From Leptolyngbya sp. FACHB-321 (GTDB taxonomy: Bacteria > Cyanobacteriota > Cyanobacteriia > Leptolyngbyales > Leptolyngbyaceae), in assembly GCF_014695975.1 (NCBI RefSeq), contig NZ_JACJPI010000023.1:1-36127 (forward strand): 36,127 bases of DNA, written 5' to 3'. The position numbers and the translations under genes were made by a program. Positions 1-7,734 of the stretch are shown one piece after another. The stretch's first letter is position 1. Every line of letters starts with the position of its first letter. Below the pieces are notes generated by a model that was not told the DNA's origin, made no database searches, and was given only the letters and a program-made list of their open reading frames with translations.

Positions 1-112
1 GTACAAAGTCTGGGCTGACAGCAAAGCGGTGGGCTAATTGACGAATTGAGCCTTCACCTTGATTGTAAAGACTGACAATCTTTTGGCGCAAGTCGCAGGA
101 GTAAGGTCGCAT
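1..112 (-). CDS. IS630-type transposase, N-terminal part only (cut by window edge)
   Basis: Reading the minus strand from the ATG at 110-112 gives MRPYSCDLRQKIVSLYNQG followed by EGSIRQLAHRFAVSPDFV. This is the typical helix-turn-helix start of IS630-family transposases (RxYSxDLRxKIV... SxRxxAxxFxVS), which in a whole protein precedes a DDE catalytic domain. The gene runs off the left edge, so its integrity cannot be judged. It abuts a remnant of a DUF1016 gene (172-445) on the same strand, so this element probably inserted into that gene. I see the N-terminal domain directly; the family assignment is from known family resemblance. Confidence 0.75.
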   Translation of the reverse strand, partial: MRPYSCDLRQKIVSLYNQGEGSIRQLAHRFAVSPDFV

Positions 113-171
113 CGAAAGAGAGAAAATCGGTTTATTCTGTTCCCTATCAGTGTACTGAGCAAACTTGCACA

Positions 172-445
172 CTGCTATAAGTTTCTCAAGAAGGGCAATA
201 TTGTGCCGCCACGGCAGTTGTGCAACGTAGCGTTGCACAACCGTCTTATCTGGATATGCTTCAGCAAAGGTTCTTATGTATTTGAGGTTGTGTGCTGAGA
301 AGCCAGTTAGTCCTGGAAACTCCTTTTTAAGGTCCTTAGCAAGCTGGTCAACAACCTTAGTGTCGTAACTCTGCTGCTTTTACCGATCGAGAATTTCTTG
401 ACCAATTTCCCAATACAGCGTGATCATCTCTTCGTTGACTGCTGT
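172..445 (-). pseudogene. DUF1016/YhcG-type nuclease N-terminal domain, broken remnant
   Basis: The minus-strand translation contains AVNEEMITLYWEIGQEILDR, a stop codon (TAA, fwd 380-382), then KQQSYDTKVVDQLAKDLKKE, FPGLTGFSAHNLKYIRTFAE and VAQLPWRHNIALLEKL. These match the hallmark blocks of the DUF1016 N-terminal domain (LYWxIGxxI, LSxDLxxEFPxxxGFSxRNLxYMRxFxE, QLPWGHNxxLLxK). In intact proteins this domain is followed by a PD-(D/E)XK nuclease domain. Only about 90 codons remain: an in-frame stop interrupts them, the 3' side ends at the IS630-type gene, and the 5' side ends exactly at the inverted-repeat element starting at 442. It is clearly non-functional. Confidence 0.72.
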
Positions 446-661
446 GAATGAGCAAGAGATTTAGCGTGATTCGCAAATGAGTGGTGCAATCAGTCAACAT
501 GCCTCCAGGCTAACGTTCTGGGCGCTGATCACCTGAGATGAACTGTGTTGATGCAGCAGTGATTAGAAGTAAGCCAAGAGCCTAAAACGCTGACAGATTC
601 TAGTTTTGCAGGTTTGCGCCACTTATTTGCGAATTGCGCCATATTTTCTGCTCATTCACAG
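442..661. mobile_element. 220-bp MITE-like element with about 50-bp terminal inverted repeats
   Basis: The left end (442-491) and the reverse complement of the right end (612-661) align over 50 positions with 40 identities. Both begin CTGTGAATGAGCA and both contain ATTCGCAAAT(G/A)AGTGG. The right arm also holds the heptamer GGCGCAA twice (on the minus strand). The 120-bp interior has no credible coding sequence. The left end coincides with the point where the DUF1016 remnant stops, which suggests insertion there. I could not identify a convincing target-site duplication, nor an autonomous partner element in this window. The family is unknown; it could also be a pair of recombinase-binding ends. 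Confidence 0.6.
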
Positions 662-1139
662 TTGGGTTGCTTCCTTTCACGGGTTAATATGATCGCAAGT
701 TGGCTCTAACGGCTTAGTTGGTATGTGATGAGTGTAGCGACAACTGCTTGGGTTCTTATGTGACGGCTGCGGCTACTACTGCCTGCATAGTGTTTTGGCT
801 CCTTCGCTACTACTGCTTTCATGATGTTTTCGTCAATCCTTACTTTGCACTCAGTTGATGTGTTCCTACAGCGGCTTTCCAGGTGTGACCAAGGACTTTG
901 GTGGCTGAGTTGGGAGCGGTGCGAGCGGGTGTGAAGGAACGGCAAGGGCAGGGCTTGGGAGCAAGGAAAGGGGAGAGCAAAAGGAAGGGTCTTGTCCTGA
1001 ACAAAAGGTGCTGTGCGTCACTCCCATTGGTGGTCAAACACTCTCCATCGCTCCACTGCTCACATGCACTTAGGTTTGTCGCTTAAATACCCCAACTGTT
1101 GGTGGTGCAACAGACTACCGCTCGCTGTCAGCTATGATT
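662..1139. other. Non-coding stretch, nothing recognised
   Basis: This 478-bp stretch lies between the inverted-repeat element and the broken PD-(D/E)XK gene. Short open frames exist on both strands, but none has a recognisable domain, a ribosome binding site or HIP1-rich codon usage like the real genes. It contains an imperfect direct repeat of GCAGTAGTAGC (minus strand, near 760-825). It is probably decayed mobile or accessory DNA. Confidence 0.4.
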
Positions 1140-1748
1140 TTACCCCTCCTGCATGATCCACACCAGAAATTCCAACAGTTGGTCAATCGGCGGGAGCGGG
1201 TAGCCCACCAGATCCAGAGTGACGGTACGGTCTTGCAAGTTCAGAAAGCGCCACTGAGTGTCGTTACTGACCACACCATAGACTACTGGTATGGCTTTGC
1301 CGTTTAGTTGGTTGAACAGTTGAGCTGCCACTATTTCAGCCACACACTGACCGAGACCAGTCGCAAGGTCTGCTTTCTTCGCCTCGACAATCACGGTAGC
1401 GGGAACCTCAAGCGTGCTAACAGGGGGGAACGACCAAGCAAGAAGTCCACCAGTCCACTCAAGCCTCGTGTTTCGTCTACCGTGAAGTCTTCTCCTGAGA
1501 ATACAGCCACTTTGGCGCTTGAGGTAGCGTCTGACCTCCACTAGCAATGGGTAAATTAACCCCTCGGAGCGAACTTTTTCACTCCCAGTCGCTGCTAAAA
1601 GCAAAGTCTCTTCCAAATAGCTCTGGAGCATAGCCGAAGGTGACAGAGGTGGCACGCCAGGCAAGAAACGGTGCTCTTGCAGCGTCAGGTCAAAGGCTTT
1701 TAAGGCTTTGACCTGATTCGTGAATTGACTATAGATAAAGCTCCATAG
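1140..1748 (-). pseudogene. PD-(D/E)XK-like cyanobacterial protein with two compensating frameshifts and no start codon
   Basis: The protein can be followed from WSFIYSQFTNQVKALKAFDL through LPGVPPLSPSAMLQSYLEET and SEKVRSEGLIYPLLVEVRRY. The frame then changes near 1510: the expected continuation KVAVFSGEDFTVDETRGL, SGLVDFLLGRSPL lies in another frame. It returns near the six-base G-run at 1422-1427 to give VPATVIVEAKKADLATGLGQ and GVVSNDTQWRFLNL. The Asp of GLVDFLL and the EAKK motif form a D...ExK arrangement typical of PD-(D/E)XK nucleases. In the continuous frame, the segment carrying the Asp is replaced by unrelated sequence. Upstream, a TAA (about 1749) is reached before any normal start codon. 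It resembles cyanobacterial hypothetical proteins of about 200 residues. It is either decayed or carries two indel errors. Confidence 0.65.
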
Positions 1749-1766
1749 TTACGTCGATCGTACACT

Positions 1767-2735
1767 CTACTCCACTGCCGCAGTCAACATATGTTGATCC
1801 ACTCCCACGGCTAAAAGCACGTGAGATTCAGGTCGCAAGCAGCAATGGCAGGCAAAGCCTGTCTGATATCTCCTACTGGCATTCAGGGCGCGCCACCAAC
1901 GTGTTCCTATAGTGAGTGATTCCAACACATAACCATAATGCGAACACGTTTTGGAACTTGGGAAACAGCAGTCTACATAGACAACCTGTTCTTCTTTCTT
2001 TTTGGCAATCCATTCGAGAATCTGCAAAAGCTCCTCAATGCCAAATCGTTGATCTTGCGTCTCTAAAGCCGTTGTATTCCTTTCAGGTTCAGCATCTCGA
2101 AGCACAACACATCAAATTGATCAGTGAGTTTGTGAGCTAGTTTCCAAAACCAATCCGAGTAACGATTCACAATATCCTCGTGCTTACGAGCTAGATTCAG
2201 CCGTGCTTGCTCTCGGTTATGAGAACCTTTCACTTTCCTGGAATGCTCACGACTAACCTTCCTAAAAACATTCAGCGCTTGTTTAAAGAACTCCGGTGCT
2301 TCAATACTGAACCTTTAGAACACGTCAGGAATGTTTTCAATTCGTAATCAAAACCAGCGACTTTACTCGACTCAGCTTTGACTTGTGGGACTGCAACAGG
2401 CTCAACAACCATCGCCATAAACATACTCGCCTAATGGAGTGCGTTTAATAGTGACAGTCTTAACGGTGCCTTCGATGGGTCTGAAGTTCCAGAATTGATA
2501 CACTCGCTTGCCAATCTTGATGCAGTTGCCACCCAGAAACTTGTAGCCAGCTTGCTTTAGTATGAACGATTTATACTTCTTGACTTTCTGAAAACTGGGT
2601 AGTCTGACTCCTTGCTTGTGATGTTTGAAAAACAGTTGATAGGCTTTCTCAATGCGTTGGCAAATGTCTTGCACAGCCTGAGAGCTAACCTGCTGCCAGA
2701 ACTTGATTCTCTTGCGTTTTTTAGCAATATGAGCC
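1767..2735 (-). pseudogene. IS200/IS605-type TnpB (OrfB) RNA-guided nuclease, decayed
   Basis: Minus-strand frames pieced together give a nearly whole TnpB. The N-terminal half includes DICQRIEKAYQLFFKHHKQG, KKYKSFILKQAGYKFLGG and VKTVTIKRTPLGE. A middle part reads VKAESSKVAGFDYELKTFLT, then KVSREHSRKVKGSHNREQAR, RYSDWFWKLAHKLTDQFDVL and CFEMLNLKGIQRL. The C-terminal zinc-finger region begins VDCCFPSSKTCSHYGYVLES. Several frameshifts and stops separate these blocks. In the zinc finger, the expected second Cys of CSxCG is Tyr. The residue aligned with the RuvC Asp is present (GFDYxLKTF), but the frame is destroyed. Roughly the first 70 residues are missing and are replaced by group II intron sequence on the opposite strand. 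Confidence 0.78.
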
Positions 2736-2740
2736 TGAAC

Positions 2741-2930
2741 CCTCGCACACCCTGGAAGTCCATTATATGGATGGAAACCACAAAACCATAAAAGGGAGAA
2801 TCTGGCGTTATTACATCAGCATTGCTACGACCAAGTTCATTCAGGTGTGCATGACAAGCATCCAGTTGTTGAGAAGCCGTGTGAGGCGACAAGTCTCATG
2901 CACGGTTTTGCAGACCAGCGGAGTGGGTGA
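2741..2930 (+). pseudogene. C-terminal HNH end of a group II intron reverse transcriptase/maturase, remnant
   Basis: A plus-strand frame reads AHPGSPLYGWKPQNHKRENL, ALLHQHCYDQVHSGVHDKHP and VVEKPCEATSLMHGF, ending at TGA 2928-2930. The block LALLHxHCxDxVH...HDK...EEPDE resembles the HNH endonuclease tail of group II intron-encoded proteins. That tail commonly runs into domain V of its own intron, as it does here (domain V-like fold at 2871-2910). No reverse transcriptase domain precedes it; the upstream sequence belongs to the minus-strand tnpB remnant. This is a 3'-end fragment and not a working gene. The identification rests on pattern memory, so confidence is moderate. Confidence 0.5.
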
Positions 2931-3008
2931 CTGCTCCGCTGAGTTTAACCCGACCCAAGTAACGGTGAGTCCAGTCCTGAAGGTGGGTTTTCCACCGTAG
3001 GGAACTGG
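2871..3008 (+). ncRNA. Group II intron 3'-end RNA (domain V/VI-like), remnant
   Basis: At 2871-2910 the sequence folds into CCGTG/TGAG paired with CTCA/CACGG, with a two-base bulge (TG) on the 3' strand and an AGC in the lower stem. These are domain V features, although the terminal loop is GACAA and not a GNRA tetraloop. At 2917-2940 AGCGGAG pairs with CTCCGCT, as expected for domain VI. A further hairpin follows at 2971-3008 (CCAGT...ACTGG enclosing GGTGG/CCACC). The alternative is an IscB/IsrB-associated HEARO-type RNA, but no IscB reading frame follows on this strand. Confidence 0.5.
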
Positions 3009-3310
3009 CGAACCCGAAGGGCATACCCACTACGCATAGCTCCTATCCATCTGCTCTCCTACCCAATCTGTTAGCATCTCACTGGAATATGTTTAGCAAT
3101 GGGCTGCACAAAGTCTTGAAGCGCTGCAAACCCCTCCTTCACCCAACTTCGCAATCGAATGAAAAACGGCACCAAGCTATTCTAATGCTGAAGCGGAGGC
3201 TCAAAAGCTTGCCATTGACTAGTTTTTGCGAGCTACCATTTTCGGGCTGCTCAAAATTCTGGATCACCGAAACCTGGAAAGAACCGTTGATTCGATAATC
3301 GACACTAGAT
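3009..3310. other. Non-coding stretch downstream of the lanthipeptide operon
   Basis: No supported gene. A 61-codon minus-strand frame (3139-3324) overlaps the end of the HlyD-like gene by 14 bp but has no recognisable motif or cysteine pattern. A stop-interrupted minus-strand segment (about 3060-3160) reads RSWVKEGFAALQDFVQPIAK and could be a gene scrap. No clear terminator hairpin was seen after the operon. Confidence 0.35.
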
Positions 3311-3904
3311 TCAGGACCACCCATTTCTGTGCATCACATATTCTAGAATTGTTGCTTCACGAGCTAGAATGCTCGCTTTTACCTTCATGCCTGCTCGGAT
3401 TGGACAAGCGCGACTAGCACCTTGTGTGGCTTCGAGTGAGCTGCGCCGCGTCAAAGAAGTCGTCTTCGGTTGAATCATGACTTCAAAATATTTAGATTGA
3501 GCGGTTTCTTCAGCATTGCGCAGTGCGATCGAAACTTCATCAGATGATAGCGATTGAACTGTTCCTTGTAGCATTCCATAGTTGGAGTAAGGACAGGCAT
3601 TCACCCGCAATTGCACCGCCTGACCCACCGCCACGCTATAGCGATCTTGGGCTGCAATATAAGCTTTGATTCTTAAAGAAGAAGGTATCTGACCTGCGCT
3701 ACGCGTTTTCTGCTGGACAACTGCTCCCTCAGCTTTGATCGTGACGCTGTACTTAACAGTTGCCGCTAGAGCAAACGCAACACTTAAAAGTCCCAGCAAT
3801 ATGAATCCACCGAATTTCAGCGATCGTGCAATGGGAGGAAGAAATTCATCACTGTAAGCAGGTCGCAACCCATTGTATTCTCCATTCAATTGCTCCTGGG
3901 TCAT
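3311..3904 (-). CDS. Short HlyD-family membrane fusion-like protein lacking the hairpin
   Basis: The 197-residue product has one membrane segment (about 31-50, FILLGLLSVAFALAATV). It then passes almost directly into the C-terminal beta-barrel part of HlyD-type adaptors (SLRIKAYIAAQDRYSVAVGQ, AVQLRVNACPYSNYGMLQGT, then FEVMIQP and AGMKVKASILARE). Typical family members are about 400-500 residues with two lipoyl halves and a long coiled-coil hairpin between these blocks. Here residues 62-76 are all that stands in their place. The start codon overlaps the stop of the exporter gene (ATGA, 3901-3904), so the two are translationally coupled. The protein could be a deletion derivative that cannot bridge to an outer-membrane channel, or a genuine mini-adaptor. 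The Cys at 104 (NACPYSNYG) is typical of cyanobacterial members. Confidence 0.72.
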   Translation of the reverse strand: MTQEQLNGEYNGLRPAYSDEFLPPIARSLKFGGFILLGLLSVAFALAATVKYSVTIKAEGAVVQQKTRSAGQIPSSLRIKAYIAAQDRYSVAVGQAVQLRVNACPYSNYGMLQGTVQSLSSDEVSIALRNAEETAQSKYFEVMIQPKTTSLTRRSSLEATQGASRACPIRAGMKVKASILAREATILEYVMHRNGWS

Positions 3905-6084
3905 CGGAGTACTCCATTCATCAACTCAATATTTTTTTCGGCGGAAGGCAAGAATTCTAAATGACTTCCTGGTGTAGAGCGCAAGCGATTGAGTGAGCCT
4001 TGCAGTTTGAGCTTGCCTTGTTCTAAAAACACAATCCACGTTGCGCGATCGATGACTTTGGAACGATGGCTAATTAAGATAGTCGTCTTGCCAGCCCGAT
4101 ATAGCAGGAGACGATCTAGTATTTGCGATTCACTAACTGGATCGAGTCCAGAGGTTGATTCATCTAGAATCAAAATCGGCGGATCACCTAATAAGGCACG
4201 TGCGATCGCGAGTCGTTGCCGTTGCCCTCCAGAAAGATTGGCACCAAACTCACCCAACACTGTTTGGTATTTATCTGGGAGTAGACTGATAAATTGATCG
4301 GCTTCGGTAATGCGGCAAGCTTGCACAATCTGCTCAAAGGTTGCCTGGGGAGCCGTAAGACGAAAGTTTTCTAAGATGGAGCGACTCCAGAAATGGGCAT
4401 CCTGGGGTACTAAGACAACCTGTTGCCGCACACATGAGAGCGGTAGATCTTGCAGATTGTATAAGCCAATCTGTAAGTTGCCCGATTCCACTGGGTAGAG
4501 CCCAGCAATCAGTTTTGCAAGCGTACTCTTGCCGCAGCCTGATTTGCCGATGAGCGCAATCGTTTGCCCGCCTGGGATGGTCAATGAGAAATCTTCTAAT
4601 AGCTCTAGTCGACCTGGATAGTTAAATGTGAGATGGTTACAAACAATATCTGCTGTGGGCGAGAGTGTTACAGAAGGCTTTTTAGAGGCATTGAAATCTT
4701 CAGGAGTGGCTGCAATGACTTCGCTTAAACGCTGCACACCTGTTTGTGCCTGAACCAAAGCATGAATGACTCCAAGTAATGCAGCAATAAATGCGAGAAA
4801 ATTAGTATTCATACTATTAAAAGCGATGAGTTGCCCAATGGTTAGTTCATTCGCAATTACAAATGAACTGCCAAACCAGAGTAAGATGATGCTACTTACA
4901 GCAGAGACTAAACTAGAGAGTGTGCGATTAATTATTCCAATTTGAAGCGTCCGAAATGTTAGATGTGCGAGTCGCCCAAATCGGCTTTGCAATTCATCCC
5001 AAAATTGAGGAGCAGCATTGAGCGTTCTCAGGGTCAGTGCTCCTTTGAACGTTTCGACAAGAACCCCTTGATTTTCTGCTTCCAGCACTAGTAAACTGCG
5101 CGTTTTCTCCTGTAGCAGTGGAACTAGCATGACCGTTGAAAGAATCATGATTACTGCAAGTCCCAAGGCAACTGCTGTCAGTTTTGCACTATAGAGCAAC
5201 ATTAATCCCAGAGCGACGATCGCAATAAATAACTGGCTTGGCAACCCCACAACAATTTGACCAACGAGTTGATTAATTTCCTGAATATCACGCAAGCGGC
5301 TCACAATTTCTCCACTGCGCCGAGTTTCAAAATACTGCAAAGGTAACCGCAACAGTTGCCGACTAAAATCTAGCACTAGCCCCAGTTCTAGACGCTGAGT
5401 AAAGTGGGCAATGAGCAAGGACTGAATGTATCCTAAACTGCTGCTAATGCAGTTCAAAACAATAACCGCGATTGCGACGATCGCGAGCAGCTTCAAGTCT
5501 CCTCGCAGCAACACATCATCGGTGAGAATCTGCACTAGGAACGGAGCCGATAGCGAGAGAATGCCTAAAAAGAGATTCATCACTAGCACTGTTGCAATCA
5601 ACTGGCGATGTTCCCAAGTATTTTTAAGAAAACGATTCCAGCCCCCTGTTGCATCATCGGACTGCGCCAAGAAAAGTTTTAGATCTGGCTCTAGCAGTAA
5701 CATTACTCCATCAGTCCAGCCAGATCTGAGTTCGGGTTGGGAAAGATGGCGAATGCCCACCGCAGGATCGCCAATGACAAATCGCCTGCCGCGCTGCTGG
5801 TACAGCACTACCCAATGGCACCCTTTCCAATGCACGATCGCAGGCAATGGAAATGTTCCGATCGAGCGGAGCGATTCGGGTTGGACTTGAACAGCTCGTG
5901 CTTTGAATCCTAGCGTTTCAGCGCCTCGTTTTAAACCCAAGAGCGTTGTTCCCAACTGTCCTGTCCCAACCACTTCCCGCACATGTGCCAGGGTGAAAGT
6001 TTTGCCGTAAGCTTTGGCGATCGAGGCAAGACAAGCGGCTCCACAGTCTTCCTGGCTATGCTGACGAACGTTGTAGTATTTCAT
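3901..6084 (-). CDS. lanT: Bacteriocin-type ABC exporter with N-terminal C39 peptidase
   Basis: The 727-residue protein starts at MKYYNVRQ (ATG 6082-6084); the frame is open further, but the upstream gene ends at 6095, leaving about 10 bp between them. The C39 peptidase has Gln8, Cys14 (EDCGAAC), His90 (GCHWVVL) and Asp106 (IGDPAVG), a complete catalytic set for cutting after double-glycine leaders. A six-helix transmembrane domain follows (about 150-450). The ATPase has Walker A GKSGCGKST (about 515), signature LSGGQRQRLAIARA (about 615), Walker B ILILDEST (about 637) and switch His LISHRS (about 671). It should cleave the Nif11-type leader at VAGG of the precursor encoded at 7233-7538 and export the core across the inner membrane. 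The downstream HlyD-like gene overlaps it by 4 bp. Confidence 0.93.
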   Translation of the reverse strand: MKYYNVRQHSQEDCGAACLASIAKAYGKTFTLAHVREVVGTGQLGTTLLGLKRGAETLGFKARAVQVQPESLRSIGTFPLPAIVHWKGCHWVVLYQQRGRRFVIGDPAVGIRHLSQPELRSGWTDGVMLLLEPDLKLFLAQSDDATGGWNRFLKNTWEHRQLIATVLVMNLFLGILSLSAPFLVQILTDDVLLRGDLKLLAIVAIAVIVLNCISSSLGYIQSLLIAHFTQRLELGLVLDFSRQLLRLPLQYFETRRSGEIVSRLRDIQEINQLVGQIVVGLPSQLFIAIVALGLMLLYSAKLTAVALGLAVIMILSTVMLVPLLQEKTRSLLVLEAENQGVLVETFKGALTLRTLNAAPQFWDELQSRFGRLAHLTFRTLQIGIINRTLSSLVSAVSSIILLWFGSSFVIANELTIGQLIAFNSMNTNFLAFIAALLGVIHALVQAQTGVQRLSEVIAATPEDFNASKKPSVTLSPTADIVCNHLTFNYPGRLELLEDFSLTIPGGQTIALIGKSGCGKSTLAKLIAGLYPVESGNLQIGLYNLQDLPLSCVRQQVVLVPQDAHFWSRSILENFRLTAPQATFEQIVQACRITEADQFISLLPDKYQTVLGEFGANLSGGQRQRLAIARALLGDPPILILDESTSGLDPVSESQILDRLLLYRAGKTTILISHRSKVIDRATWIVFLEQGKLKLQGSLNRLRSTPGSHLEFLPSAEKNIELMNGVLR

Positions 6085-6094
6085 AGGTTGAAGC

Positions 6095-7138
6095 TCAGGC
6101 GGAAAGGGGGACGTTAGCATCGAACCAATTGTGACCAAAAGCAAGATATGCCTTGGCATCTATCGGATGCTCGGGGTGATAGCTCAATTTAATGTGACTA
6201 ACGCTTCGCCAGAAAATGCTGTGTGCTTTACCCCGCAAGAATAAATCTCCCCACATAAGGTTGTTGGGTGCAGCATCGTTCTGAGGAATGTTTTGAGAGA
6301 AACCAGACCATTGTGCGATCGCAGCTTGTTTCTCCGAGGTGCATAATCCTTGTCCAACAAGATAGTCTAAAAATCGTGGCTGTCTGGGTTGCGGCGAAGG
6401 TTGACGATTAAAACACTCAATGCCAATTTTGGGCAAGATTTGCTCACCGACATCAAGATCAAGAATTGCAATAGAATCGACTTGTTCTAATAGATTTGAA
6501 ATTAATGCTGTAAGGCGATTGGTAGAATCGTGCCAGCCAATCTCGGTGAGATACTCTGGGATTTGGTGAAGCCGAATTCCGCTCACAACAACGCGAATTG
6601 CCTGATTGGGGCGAGATAACATCGCTCCTAAATGTTCAATCCGGGCATTGGTGGGCAAGGCATGGGCACACTGGGTAAGATTTGCCGTAATGCTGGTGGA
6701 AATGGTGTGTTCTGGAAGGCGGTGAGCTAACTCAACGAGCGATCGCGCATCTTGAACGTTATCGCTAAACGATAGAAATAAGCAGGGAATGGGGACTGAT
6801 GCTGGAGGGCGATCGAGATCAAATTCTAACCAAATGTGTTGCAGTTGATCGTAGAGTTCAGAGGTGGGTTGCACCCAGTCTCGACAGAGATTGTGCAGCG
6901 ATCGCCAAGCAGAATGGGCTAGAAACGCTTGCGGTAGCGGCAACTTCGATCGAGGAAATCTGACCAGTAGATCTACAACAGGTTGGGCAGTTCCTAAGCG
7001 TGACTCAAATCCTGCCAGGGAAAAGGGTGGCAGTACTTTGGATAATGCTCGAATATTAGAGAGTGCTGAAGCAGAAACTAACTCCGACGGGAGATAGGGA
7101 ACAACAACATTCAAATAGTCTTCCATAGAGCAGGGCAT
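6095..7138 (-). CDS. Unknown 347-residue protein of the lanthipeptide operon
   Basis: I do not recognise a domain. The protein is soluble-looking, without a signal peptide, membrane segment or cysteine motif. It has a repeated leucine-rich helical character at the N-terminus (LSNIRALSKVLPPFSLAGF) and Pro/Arg-rich patches near residue 260 (QPSPQPRQPRF). The first ATG (7138) is preceded by AAGGGAA at a suitable distance; a second Met (MEDYLNVV, 7126) is an alternative. It lies between the precursor gene (94 bp upstream) and the C39 exporter (about 10 bp downstream), so it is almost certainly transcribed with them. By position it could be a leader-recognition, maturation or self-protection factor, but nothing in its sequence decides this. 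Confidence 0.8.
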   Translation of the reverse strand: MPCSMEDYLNVVVPYLPSELVSASALSNIRALSKVLPPFSLAGFESRLGTAQPVVDLLVRFPRSKLPLPQAFLAHSAWRSLHNLCRDWVQPTSELYDQLQHIWLEFDLDRPPASVPIPCLFLSFSDNVQDARSLVELAHRLPEHTISTSITANLTQCAHALPTNARIEHLGAMLSRPNQAIRVVVSGIRLHQIPEYLTEIGWHDSTNRLTALISNLLEQVDSIAILDLDVGEQILPKIGIECFNRQPSPQPRQPRFLDYLVGQGLCTSEKQAAIAQWSGFSQNIPQNDAAPNNLMWGDLFLRGKAHSIFWRSVSHIKLSYHPEHPIDAKAYLAFGHNWFDANVPLSA

Positions 7139-7232
7139 AGGTCAGATTCCCTTCGATTAAGTGTTCAATAAAGAGGCAGGTTTCTTAAAAAGGAGAGATC
7201 GAGGGATTATCTACTCCTCAATCTCCGCTCAA

Positions 7233-7538
7233 CTAGTTTTCGCGGCACGGTCCAAACACAGTCGTCCAAGTAGTCCCAATTGTGCCAATGACATTTGCAC
7301 CTTGCGCTCCTCCCGCAACTGCTTCTAGCTCCTCGTCGCAAAGATCTCGCACTTCTACCGCTTGACCCACAGAAAGCTGCTCTTCTACATCAGCAGTGGT
7401 GAAGCTGTATCCCTTTTCTGCTCCTAGCTCAACCATGAGTTTTGCAAACCCTACCTGGTCAGTCGAAACCTTGAGTTGCTCTTGAATCGTCGAATCGCGC
7501 AGAATGACTTGATTGAATTGTTCTAGGGTCTTTGCCAT
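7233..7538 (-). CDS. Lanthipeptide precursor with Nif11-type leader and double-Gly site
   Basis: The start is the ATG at 7536-7538 (MAKTLEQFNQVILRD), preceded by AAGGAG about 8 bp upstream; the longer open frame to 7643 lacks such a site. The 101-residue peptide has a Nif11-like leader (residues 1-77, TLEQFNQVIL...LVELGAEKGYSFT...) ending in the double-Gly motif ELEAVAGG. The predicted 24-residue core (78-101) is AQGANVIGTIGTTWTTVFGP followed by CREN. It has five Thr (core positions 9, 12, 13, 15, 16), one Cys (core 21) and no Ser, so at most one methyllanthionine ring can form. The leader also has one Cys (67). The modifying enzyme is LanM at 7795-11076; the C39 exporter should cut after Gly77. 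Only one precursor is seen. Confidence 0.88.
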   Translation of the reverse strand: MAKTLEQFNQVILRDSTIQEQLKVSTDQVGFAKLMVELGAEKGYSFTTADVEEQLSVGQAVEVRDLCDEELEAVAGGAQGANVIGTIGTTWTTVFGPCREN

Positions 7539-7734
7539 GATGAAACTCCTTGTACAGAATGTGTGTAAGTGAATATCGAAACGTTTGAGTTGCAAATAGT
7601 TTTTGTCTGTTGCATAACCTCTTGGCTTCGATGCTTTTAACAATAGAGAAGGAAAGGGAAGAACTAGAGGAGATGATTCAGTTAAAAAGAGTAGTTCTAG
7701 GGGGAGGCAATAGGCTACAAAAGCGCTGCTACAA

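Noticed and set aside
840-1086. Overlapping open frames on both strands in the left part of the window
   Set aside because: No recognisable domain, no start signal, and overlapping frames on opposite strands cannot both be real; treated as non-coding.
1786-1797. Perfect palindrome CAACATATGTTG as an operator
   Set aside because: It lies inside the decayed tnpB tail and is short enough to arise by chance; no promoter is nearby.
2871-3008. HEARO/omega-RNA of an IscB-type system
   Set aside because: The fold fits group II intron domains V and VI better and an HNH maturase tail precedes it; no IscB frame follows. Kept only as an alternative.
3139-3324. 61-codon minus-strand frame after the HlyD-like gene, considered as a second precursor peptide
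   Set aside because: No leader pattern, no double-Gly site and no ribosome binding site; it overlaps the preceding gene.
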